Part shown: positions 5,790 to 11,775 of the stretch, piece after piece | How the letters are laid out: every line of letters starts with the position of its first letter | Numbering within the stretch: position 1 is the first letter of the stretch | Assembly (NCBI GenBank): GCA_019752775.1 | Contig: JAIELU010000033.1 | Coordinates: 1-11,775 of the forward strand | Length of the DNA: 11,775 bases | Direction of reading: 5' to 3' | DNA from: Campylobacterales bacterium | GTDB lineage: Bacteria > Campylobacterota > Campylobacteria > Campylobacterales > Arcobacteraceae | Notes under the pieces: generated by a model | The model's database searches: none | Seen by the model: the letters and a program-made list of their open reading frames with translations, nothing else | Told to the model about the DNA's origin: nothing | Translations under genes and position numbers: made by a program

Positions 5790-7587
5790 GATAACTCCAA
5801 ATAGTTTTTAAATAACTATTTTCATTTAGATATTTTTCTATATCTTTGTAGTTATGGTCATTTAAACTTTTTCTTAATCTTGCTCTTATATCGTTTGTAT
5901 CGTAATCAATATCTTCTAATATATCTATGATTTTTTGTGATTCTAAAATCTTTTCTAAAACAACTTCACCATTTTTAAACACAATATTTACTTCTGTTGG
6001 GTGAGAAAATAGATTATGTTTCATTCCTAAAGTATCTTGATAAGCTCCCACATTAAAGAAACCTATAAAATAATCTTCTTTATTTAAATTTACATCATGT
6101 AAATAAAGTGGTTTTTTTAAATCAAATGGTAATTCTCCATCACTATCACAAGTAATATCCCACAATGATGCACTTCTTGTTGGTTTTTTATCAAGATGAG
6201 TTATAGGCATAATTGGAAACTCTTGATCAATTCCCCAATAATCTGGAAGAGATTGGAATAAAGAGAAATTTAATAAATATTTTTCTTGAATATTTTCATC
6301 AAGTTTTTTTAACTCTTCATAATCATCTATTTCAAGTAAAGAAATAGCTTTTTTAATAACTTGGTGAGTTAAAATTTCAGCATTTGATCTATCTTGTAAA
6401 TCAATATAACCTAAATCAAATAAAGTTAATAATGATTCCATATGGTCAATACTATCGTGCATATATTCATAAGCAGTTCTTTTTGTCATGTCTCTATGTA
6501 AATCATTTAATTCTTGAATTAAAGGGGGATTAATAGGTTTAAGTTTTAGATGGTCAAAATCATATTCTGCTGAAAACAATTCAAGAACAGGTGCTATTAA
6601 TACAGTTGAAGCAGCTGAAATAAATCTTCCTGATTCTGTAAAAATATTTGGTTCATCAACACCTTTTTGTCGTGCAATATCTTTTAGTGTAAATATAACA
6701 TCATTTGCAAATTCAGTTAAAGAATAAAATCTTGTTCTTTCATAAGCATTATATTCAACAGCTAATCCACCACCAATATTTATAGAGTTTAAATTTGTAG
6801 CACCTAAGTTTTTAAGTTCAGCATAAATATGCCCAGATTCTCTTAATGCTTTTTTCAAAGGTTTAATTGAATTCATTGCAGAACCAATATGGAAATGAAT
6901 CATTGTTAAATACTTAACTAGATTATTATCTTCCATTAATTCGTAAGCTTCAAGAATCTCTGTAGATGTTAAACCAAATTTAGAATTAATACCTCCACTT
7001 TTCGCCCATAAACCACTTCCTCCACTATGAAGTCTAACTCTTAACCCTATATTAGGACACTCCATTTTGGTTTCGTTTAAAACCTCTATAATTATTTCCA
7101 ATTCGTTTAAACCTTCAATAATTATTGTGATATTATGACCCATACTTTTTGCGATAAAACCTAAGTGAATCATCTCTTTATCTTTGAATCCATTAACAGT
7201 TATTGGAGAACCTACATTGTTATAAGTCATAGCAATTACAAGTTCCGCTTTACTTCCAGCTTCAAGTCCATAGTTAAACTTTTTACCCTCATTAATTAAA
7301 GGATGAATAAAGTTAGGAAGTTGATTTACTTTAAGTGGGAAAACTGCATTAAAATTTCCCTTATAATCATACTCTTTGATACTTGCATTAAATGTATTGT
7401 ATAAAGTATTTATCTGCTTTTCTGTTATATGGGGAAATCTTAAAAGTAAAGGACCTTTAAAATCTTGTTTTCTTATATCTTTAACTATAGAAATCAGTGA
7501 TGGTTTGCAGTTATAGTTTATTTTTGCAAGCCCATCTTCAATTATAAAATTATCATCACTCCAGATGTCAATACCGTAATTACCCAC
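5782..7587 (-). CDS. speA: Biosynthetic arginine decarboxylase
   Basis: PLP-dependent fold-III decarboxylase converting L-arginine to agmatine, the first step of one route to putrescine and spermidine. At 601 residues it is slightly shorter than the E. coli enzyme. Key sites: Schiff-base Lys86 in FPLKVNQ, GLEAGSKAEL (107-116), HFHIGSAM (231-238), the phosphate loop IGGGLAVEY (271-279), ESGR (318-321), active-site Cys480 in WDITCDSDGELP, and GAYQ (514-517). The start is GTG at 7587, two bases after the hisS stop, with AGGA about nine bases upstream inside the hisS tail. It is the middle of a tightly packed operon, so its expression is probably tied to hisS. Confidence 0.95.
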   Translation of the reverse strand: MGNYGIDIWSDDNFIIEDGLAKINYNCKPSLISIVKDIRKQDFKGPLLLRFPHITEKQINTLYNTFNASIKEYDYKGNFNAVFPLKVNQLPNFIHPLINEGKKFNYGLEAGSKAELVIAMTYNNVGSPITVNGFKDKEMIHLGFIAKSMGHNITIIIEGLNELEIIIEVLNETKMECPNIGLRVRLHSGGSGLWAKSGGINSKFGLTSTEILEAYELMEDNNLVKYLTMIHFHIGSAMNSIKPLKKALRESGHIYAELKNLGATNLNSINIGGGLAVEYNAYERTRFYSLTEFANDVIFTLKDIARQKGVDEPNIFTESGRFISAASTVLIAPVLELFSAEYDFDHLKLKPINPPLIQELNDLHRDMTKRTAYEYMHDSIDHMESLLTLFDLGYIDLQDRSNAEILTHQVIKKAISLLEIDDYEELKKLDENIQEKYLLNFSLFQSLPDYWGIDQEFPIMPITHLDKKPTRSASLWDITCDSDGELPFDLKKPLYLHDVNLNKEDYFIGFFNVGAYQDTLGMKHNLFSHPTEVNIVFKNGEVVLEKILESQKIIDILEDIDYDTNDIRARLRKSLNDHNYKDIEKYLNENSYLKTIWSYHE

Positions 7588-7589
7588 TT

Positions 7590-8831
7590 TTAAAAATCCT
7601 CTAATTTTAAATTTTTTTCTTCTTTTGTTTTTAAATCTTTTATATAAATAGTTCCATTTTTTAGTTCATTTTCACCAATTAGTGCAACAATAGTTGCTCC
7701 TAATTTCTCAGCTATTCCAAAGTGTTTTCCGAAACTTCTAGGCGCGTATTCTACTAAAGTTTTTGTTGTTTTTCTCTTTTGATTTGCAACTTTTAGCATA
7801 GTATTTAAAGAAACTTCATCTAAAGCTCCTATGTATATCACATCTTGATTACATTGTGGCATCTTTACTAATTCTAATAATCTTTCGATGCCTATTGCAA
7901 ATCCAATACCGCTAGTTGATTTTCCACCTAAGAATTCAACTAATCTATCATATCTTCCACCACCAGCTATTGCACTTTGAGCACCAATTTCATTACTTAC
8001 AAATTCAAATGCAGTTTTATTGTAATAATCTAAACCTCGAACAAGATTTGAATCAACTTCATATTTAATATCATTAAAATCTAAAATCTCTTTTAATTTT
8101 TCAAAATCTGTATCACACGAACTACATAAACTTGTAGTGATTTTTGGAGCATTGTTTAATAATAATTGACAGTTTTCATTTTTACAATCTAAAACTCTAA
8201 TTGGATTTGTTAAAATCCTTCTATTACAATCTTCACAAAGCTTTTCTTTAAAATTTGTTAAATGTTTAACTAGGTTTTCTTTATACGGAGGCATACAAAC
8301 ATTACAACCAAGAGAATTTAATTTTAATGTGAATCCAATTCCAAAAAAATCAAGAATTTCTTTTATCATAATGATAATATTTGCATCTTCAAAAACAGAA
8401 TCTATACCAAATACTTCACAACCAAATTGGTGAAATTCTCTTAGTCTTCCTTTTTGAGGTCTTTCATATCTAAACATTGGACCATAATAATACCATTTAT
8501 AGTTTCCACCAGCACGATCAAGTTTTTTTTCAACAAAATGTCTTACAACGCCAGCAGTCCCTTCTGGTCGTAAACAAACGTCATTTTCACCTTTATCAAT
8601 AAATTGATACATCTCTTTATTTACAATATCAGAACTTTCTCCAACACTTCTTTTAAATAAAGATGTTTCTTCTAAAAGGGGTGTTTCTATGTATGAAAAA
8701 CCATAATTTTTAGCAATTTTTGATGCATTCTCTATAAAATAGGTAAATAAAGAGCTCTCTTCATTTACAATATCTTTCATTCCTCTTAAGCTTTGTATAG
8801 TCTTAATATTTTTAGTTTCATTATTCACCAT
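7590..8831 (-). CDS. hisS: Histidyl-tRNA synthetase
   Basis: Class II synthetase that charges tRNA-His; 413 residues, normal length. Motif 1 lies around residues 48-55, motif 2 runs 119-137 (R121, FHQF), the histidine-binding LVRGLDYY is at 264-271, AGGGRYD at 289-295, and motif 3 GIGFAIGIERLL at 308-319. The insertion domain has four Cys pairs (176/179, 199/202, 216/221, 236/239), typical of many bacterial HisRS and possibly metal-binding. An anticodon-binding domain follows from about residue 330. The ATG at 8831 overlaps the tmk end by 11 bp, with GAGGA about 8 nt upstream. Confidence 0.96.
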   Translation of the reverse strand: MVNNETKNIKTIQSLRGMKDIVNEESSLFTYFIENASKIAKNYGFSYIETPLLEETSLFKRSVGESSDIVNKEMYQFIDKGENDVCLRPEGTAGVVRHFVEKKLDRAGGNYKWYYYGPMFRYERPQKGRLREFHQFGCEVFGIDSVFEDANIIIMIKEILDFFGIGFTLKLNSLGCNVCMPPYKENLVKHLTNFKEKLCEDCNRRILTNPIRVLDCKNENCQLLLNNAPKITTSLCSSCDTDFEKLKEILDFNDIKYEVDSNLVRGLDYYNKTAFEFVSNEIGAQSAIAGGGRYDRLVEFLGGKSTSGIGFAIGIERLLELVKMPQCNQDVIYIGALDEVSLNTMLKVANQKRKTTKTLVEYAPRSFGKHFGIAEKLGATIVALIGENELKNGTIYIKDLKTKEEKNLKLEDF

Positions 8832-9390
8832 TTATAAAATCCTCAATTTTCTTTTCTATTTCTTCAATTTTTAAACTTGCATCAATAATAATATGATTTA
8901 TATTTAATCTTTTAATAGTTTCTTTCATTCTATTTTGAATATTTATTAGATAATCAATTCCTCTTAATTCTATTGAATCATTTTCTTTTTGCGATAGTCT
9001 AAATTTTAATTCACTTGGAGTTAATTCAAGTAAAATAACATGACTTGGTAAAGTATTATTAGTGGCAATTAGATTTAAATTAATTAGTTCATCTATATTT
9101 AAAGCAGAAGCATAAGCAATACCCGAAATCATAGACCTATCAGAAATAATTGTATCGTTCTTATTCTTCTTTATAACTTCTTCAATATGTTCAGCTCTAT
9201 CAGCCATAAAAAGAAACATTTCTGCTATTTTTGATTTAGCTTCACCCTCAAGTGCCATAGTTCTTAACTTTTTACCAAGTGGCGTTCCACCTGGTTCTTT
9301 TGTAAAAATTGCATAGGGTAATTTTTCTTTTAGAAGTTCTAATTGAGTTGATTTACCAGCAGTGTCAATTCCTTCAATTACTACATACAT
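8821..9390 (-). CDS. tmk: Thymidylate kinase
   Basis: Phosphorylates dTMP to dTDP with ATP for DNA synthesis; 189 residues, slightly shorter than most. The P-loop GIDTAGKST is at residues 7-15 (DGxGKS is more usual), followed by the dTMP-binding EPGGTPLG (32-39), FLFMADRAEH (59-68) and DRS (84-86). The ATG at 9390 lies within the last codons of coaD, a 10-bp overlap; no strong Shine-Dalgarno is visible, so translation is probably coupled to coaD. Confidence 0.94.
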   Translation of the reverse strand: MYVVIEGIDTAGKSTQLELLKEKLPYAIFTKEPGGTPLGKKLRTMALEGEAKSKIAEMFLFMADRAEHIEEVIKKNKNDTIISDRSMISGIAYASALNIDELINLNLIATNNTLPSHVILLELTPSELKFRLSQKENDSIELRGIDYLINIQNRMKETIKRLNINHIIIDASLKIEEIEKKIEDFINGE

Positions 9391-9866
9391 TTTAAAACTT
9401 TTTCAGGGATTAGGTGTTGGAATTTTCCATTAAATCTTATGATTTCTCTTACAATCGTAGAACTTACAAAGGCATTTTCAAGTGTTGGCATTAGATATAA
9501 AGTTTCTATTTTTTTATTTATTGAAGAGTTTGCATATCCCATTTGTAGTTCAAATTCAAAATCAGATACGGCTCTTAAACCTCTAATAATCGTATTAATT
9601 TTTAAATCAACTGCTAAATCAACAAGTAAAGTATCAAATCCTAAAACAGTAACGCCCTCGATACCATCAGTTGCTGCTTTTGCAAATTCAACCCTTTGTT
9701 CATGGGTGAACATTGGTTTTTTTAATTCACTTTTTGCAACAGCAATTACAACTTCATCAAAAATATTTGCTGCTCGTTTTATAATATCTAAATGACCATT
9801 TGTAATTGGGTCAAAAGTCCCACTATAAATGGCTTTTCTATATGAATTAATATCATTATTTGGCAT
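9381..9866 (-). CDS. coaD: Phosphopantetheine adenylyltransferase
   Basis: Catalyses the penultimate step of coenzyme A synthesis: 4'-phosphopantetheine + ATP gives dephospho-CoA. Of 161 residues, the nucleotidyltransferase motif SGTFDPITNGHLD starts at residue 15 (TxGH = TNGH, 22-25), then IRGLRAVSDFEFELQM and the ISSTxxR-like VSSTIVRE near the end. I chose the ATG at 9866 because GGGAA lies about 6 nt upstream and it follows the ubiX stop by 2 nt. An in-frame ATG at 9878 would add four residues and overlap ubiX, but lacks a good ribosome site. The N-terminus is about eight residues longer than in E. coli. Confidence 0.94.
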   Translation of the reverse strand: MPNNDINSYRKAIYSGTFDPITNGHLDIIKRAANIFDEVVIAVAKSELKKPMFTHEQRVEFAKAATDGIEGVTVLGFDTLLVDLAVDLKINTIIRGLRAVSDFEFELQMGYANSSINKKIETLYLMPTLENAFVSSTIVREIIRFNGKFQHLIPEKVLKCM

Positions 9867-9868
9867 AT

Positions 9869-10423
9869 TTATTCCCATCTTTTATATAAATTATTATCAA
9901 TTTTAAGTAAATCTAACCATTTACCTATTAAAAAGTTTTCCATATCTTCTAAACTTTGTTGGGCACTATAAAACCCTAAAATTGGAGGTGCGATTACAAC
10001 TCCTAAGTTCGATAATTTAAGCATATTTTCTAAAGCAATACTATTTAAAGGCATTTCTCTAGGAGCTAATATAATTTCTCTTTTTTCTTTTAACATCACT
10101 GTAAAAGCTCTTGTTATTAAAGAATCTGAAATTCCTACAGCACATTTAGCTAAAGTATTCATTGAACAAGGAAGAATAATCATTTTATCGACTTTAAATG
10201 AACCAGATGCGATACTTGCACCGATATTTGAGTCTTTAAAAATAGTTACATTTGGATAATCGTTGAATATTTCTTTTGTATAGAGTTGATTTTCAAGTTT
10301 TAAAGCAGTTTTTGCACTTTTTGAGAATATAACAAAAACTTCAACCTCTTTTGGTAATTTTTTTACAAAATTGACACCAAGATTTGAGCCACTCGCACCT
10401 GAAATTGCAACAGTTATCTTCAA
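9869..10423 (-). CDS. ubiX: Flavin prenyltransferase, UbiX family
   Basis: Makes prenylated FMN, the cofactor of UbiD-type decarboxylases; 184 residues, normal length. The FMN-binding SGASGSNLG is at residues 8-16. The central FSKSAK, PCSMNTLAK and later REMPLNSIALENMLKL follow the UbiX pattern. Campylobacterota make menaquinone by the futalosine route, which uses UbiX/UbiD-like enzymes, so that is the likely role here rather than ubiquinone; this is inference from the lineage. The start is TTG at 10423, supported by AAAGG (10434-10430) with a 6-nt spacer; no ATG fits. First gene of the seven-gene operon. Confidence 0.93.
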   Translation of the reverse strand: MKITVAISGASGSNLGVNFVKKLPKEVEVFVIFSKSAKTALKLENQLYTKEIFNDYPNVTIFKDSNIGASIASGSFKVDKMIILPCSMNTLAKCAVGISDSLITRAFTVMLKEKREIILAPREMPLNSIALENMLKLSNLGVVIAPPILGFYSAQQSLEDMENFLIGKWLDLLKIDNNLYKRWE

Positions 10424-10455
10424 GAAAAACCTTTAGTTTTAGTATATGTAAAATG

Positions 10456-10464
10456 ATAATAGCA
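10456..10464 (-). promoter_or_regulatory. Extended -10 promoter of the ubiX-to-exporter operon
   Basis: On the minus strand TGC-TATTAT forms an extended -10 (TG at 10464-10463, hexamer 10461-10456), preceded by a run of T residues as is common in Campylobacterota promoters. Transcription would start near 10448, leaving a leader of about 25 nt with AAAGG before the TTG start. It is the best promoter candidate for all seven genes. Confidence 0.5.
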
Positions 10465-10568
10465 AAAAAAGACTTTTAATTCAATTACCTTGAAAATAGG
10501 GCTTTTTATTAAGATTTATAAGTTTGGATTAATCTTTAAAGTGATAACATATTGTATAAATATTATAT

Positions 10569-10601
10569 GTATTAAATTTAACATTATGTTAATTTTAATA
10601 C
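10569..10601 (+). repeat. 33-bp near-perfect palindrome in front of the recombinase-like gene
   Basis: Two 16-bp arms (10569-10584 and 10586-10601) flank a single central T at 10585. Only one pair fails (T10577 against T10593). The inner core TTAACAT-T-ATGTTAA is perfect. It ends 34 bp before the ATG at 10636 and about 145 bp from ubiX. The hexamer TAACAT in its left arm (10579-10584) also occurs at 10545-10550. It could be an operator, a recombinase-type binding site or an mRNA hairpin. Confidence 0.8.
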
Positions 10602-10635
10602 TATTTAATATACTTAATGTAAAAGGATTTTAAAT

Positions 10636-11271
10636 ATGTCAAAAATTTTTACTTATATCAGAAACAATGAAAATAATCAGAAATATACACTTGAACAAAG
10701 AGCTTCAGTTGAGAATTATTTAGTCAAAAATAATATTACAGATTTTAAAAATATTGAAATAAATATAAGTACTCCAATTGAAGAAAAAAACATCTTGGAG
10801 CTCCTGAAAAATTGCGAAATGAATTCAACTATTATAGTTTCAAATTTAAATGTTTTTGGAAGAACAATAGAGACTATTTTAGAAATTGTAAGATTCTTAT
10901 TAACAAATAAAATTAGAATTATTATTGTTGAACAAAATTTGGATTTAATAGATGATCAAGATATGTTAACTCAAATGATTTTAGGTGTTATTTCTATGAC
11001 TATTGGTTTAGAAAAAGAGTTAATGAGTTTAAGAACAAAAGAGGCACTTGCAGCAAAAAAATTAAATGGTATCGCTTTAGGAAAACCAAAAGGTACTATT
11101 CAAAAATCTAAGTTTGATTTACAAAGAGGAAAGATTGAAGAACTTCTGGCTGTTGGTTTAAGTGTACGAAAAATATCAAAACTTTTAGGATATAACAATC
11201 ACATAGGACTTAATAATTATGTAAAAAAAAGAAATATAAAAATAAATCTAAAGAGTAGCCAAACTATTTGA
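10636..11271 (+). CDS. Serine-recombinase (resolvase/invertase) family protein lacking catalytic residues
   Basis: A 211-residue protein with the layout of a small serine recombinase. The N-terminal resolvase fold (about 3-120) is followed by the long E-helix LEKELMSLRTKEALAAKKLNGIALGKPKG (125-153, highly typical) and a C-terminal helix-turn-helix (about 160-200, LLAVGLSVRKISKLLGYN). The active site is degraded. The Y-x-R-V-S motif reads YIRNN, so the catalytic Ser is Asn11. The usual LDRLGR is LNVFGR, losing Asp and Arg and keeping Arg76. The mid-domain Arg is also not seen. It probably binds DNA without cutting it, perhaps as a regulator. AAAGGA at 10622-10627 supports the ATG. A 33-bp palindrome lies just upstream. 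The reading frame is intact, arguing against a recent pseudogene. Confidence 0.85.
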   Translation: MSKIFTYIRNNENNQKYTLEQRASVENYLVKNNITDFKNIEINISTPIEEKNILELLKNCEMNSTIIVSNLNVFGRTIETILEIVRFLLTNKIRIIIVEQNLDLIDDQDMLTQMILGVISMTIGLEKELMSLRTKEALAAKKLNGIALGKPKGTIQKSKFDLQRGKIEELLAVGLSVRKISKLLGYNNHIGLNNYVKKRNIKINLKSSQTI

Positions 11272-11283
11272 TAAGAATATCTT

Positions 11284-11289
11284 TATAAT
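11284..11289 (+). promoter_or_regulatory. Putative -10 element for rplI
   Basis: A perfect TATAAT lies 54 bp before the GTG start of rplI and 12 bp after the recombinase stop codon. Transcription would begin near 11296. No good -35 is seen at normal spacing. Confidence 0.4.
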
Positions 11290-11342
11290 GGTTTAAAAAA
11301 AATATAGTAAAATAAAATTAATTAAAATTGAATGGAGTTATT

Positions 11343-11775
11343 GTGAAAGTATTATTAATCAAAGATGTAAAAACTTTAGGAAAAGCTGGAGAATTAAAAG
11401 AAGTAGCTGATGGATATGGAAAAAACTTTTTAATTGGAAAAGGTTTAGCATTACACGCAACAACTGAAGTATTAAATAGATACAAAGCAGAACAAAAGAA
11501 ATTAGCAGAAAATGAAGCAAGAGAAATAGCAGCTGCAAAAGTATTAGCAGAAAAATTAAATGCAACTAAACTTACAATAAAACATAAGGTTGGTGCAAAT
11601 GGACAATTAATTGGTTCAGTAACTAATAAAGAAGTATCAGAAACATTAGAAGACCAATTTTCTATTATGATTGATAAAAAAAATATATCATTAGATAAAA
11701 AAATAAAATCTGTTGGAATTTATGAGTTAGATTGCAAATTAGGACACTCAATTCACGCAACTTTAAAAGTTGATA
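11343..11775 (+). CDS. rplI: Ribosomal protein L9 (runs off the right edge)
   Basis: The 144 visible codons are almost the full length (L9 is about 148 residues). The N-terminal rRNA-binding domain shows MKVLLIKDVKTLGKAGELKEVADGYGKNFLI with the conserved G-Y-G/A-x-N-F-L signature. A long connecting helix (about 42-75, rich in Ala, Lys, Glu) and the C-terminal domain (LFGSVT-like QLIGSVT, then LGHSIHATLKV) follow. L9 sits at the base of the L1 stalk of the large ribosomal subunit and supports reading-frame fidelity. The start is GTG at 11343, with GGAG five bases upstream; the ATG-poor start region leaves no better option. In relatives rplI is followed by hslV and hslU, but these lie outside the window. 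Confidence 0.95.
   Translation, partial: MKVLLIKDVKTLGKAGELKEVADGYGKNFLIGKGLALHATTEVLNRYKAEQKKLAENEAREIAAAKVLAEKLNATKLTIKHKVGANGQLIGSVTNKEVSETLEDQFSIMIDKKNISLDKKIKSVGIYELDCKLGHSIHATLKVD

Noticed and set aside
9439..9795. 118-residue plus-strand open frame
   Set aside because: It is antisense to coaD, whose motifs are unambiguous; the product looks like random translation.
10511..10536. AAGATT / AATCTT inverted repeat in the divergent gap
   Set aside because: Six-bp AT-rich arms 14 bp apart with a bulge on extension; too weak beside the 33-bp palindrome.
11359..11565. Minus-strand open frame opposite rplI
   Set aside because: An almost pure Leu/Phe/Ile product, the shadow of the Lys/Ala/Glu-rich L9 helix.

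Overview
This AT-rich window (roughly 30% G+C by eye) looks like chromosome from an Arcobacter-type member of the Campylobacterota. The main reason is the gene order ubiX-coaD-tmk-hisS-speA-cysE on one strand. From memory this matches the Campylobacter jejuni block Cj0768c-Cj0763c, and the protein sequences and codon use fit that lineage. No database search was possible.

Layout. (1) 1-586, minus: the N-terminal part of an AAA/ABC-type ATPase with a P-loop and an unusual 28-residue helical repeat, cut by the window edge. (2) 685-1843, plus: a TetR/AcrR-type regulator and an HPP-family membrane protein. Each is preceded by the same inverted repeat (CAAAC-AATC-GTTTG), so they look like a self-contained regulator/transporter unit; a terminator-like hairpin lies between them. 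(3) 1889-about 2875, minus: a divergent D-Ala-D-Ala-ligase-like ATP-grasp enzyme whose reading frame extends past any normal start codon. (4) 3065-4309, plus: a RhlE-like DEAD-box RNA helicase. (5) 4306-10423, minus: a seven-gene operon in transcription order ubiX, coaD, tmk, hisS, speA, cysE and a TSUP-family exporter, with gaps of at most 2 nt or short overlaps throughout. (6) 10636-11271, plus: a serine-recombinase-like protein with a good C-terminal DNA-binding part but without the catalytic serine and other active-site residues. A 33-bp near-perfect palindrome lies just upstream. (7) 11343 to the end: rplI (ribosomal protein L9), missing only its last few codons.

How the genes work together. 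The large operon is housekeeping: a prenyl-FMN cofactor for UbiD-type decarboxylases (in this phylum probably menaquinone synthesis), coenzyme A, dTTP, histidyl-tRNA, the first step from arginine to polyamines, and the serine-activation step of cysteine synthesis with a possible sulfur-compound exporter at its end.

The most interesting parts are the apparently inactivated recombinase with its palindrome, which sit where Campylobacter and Helicobacter carry flgA; the paired TetR operators controlling an HPP gene; the ATP-grasp gene with a probable non-AUG or lost start; and a 34-bp hairpin built from the overlapping ends of two convergent genes. I see no tRNA, rRNA, CRISPR array or insertion sequence, and no gene-free stretch longer than 300 bases.
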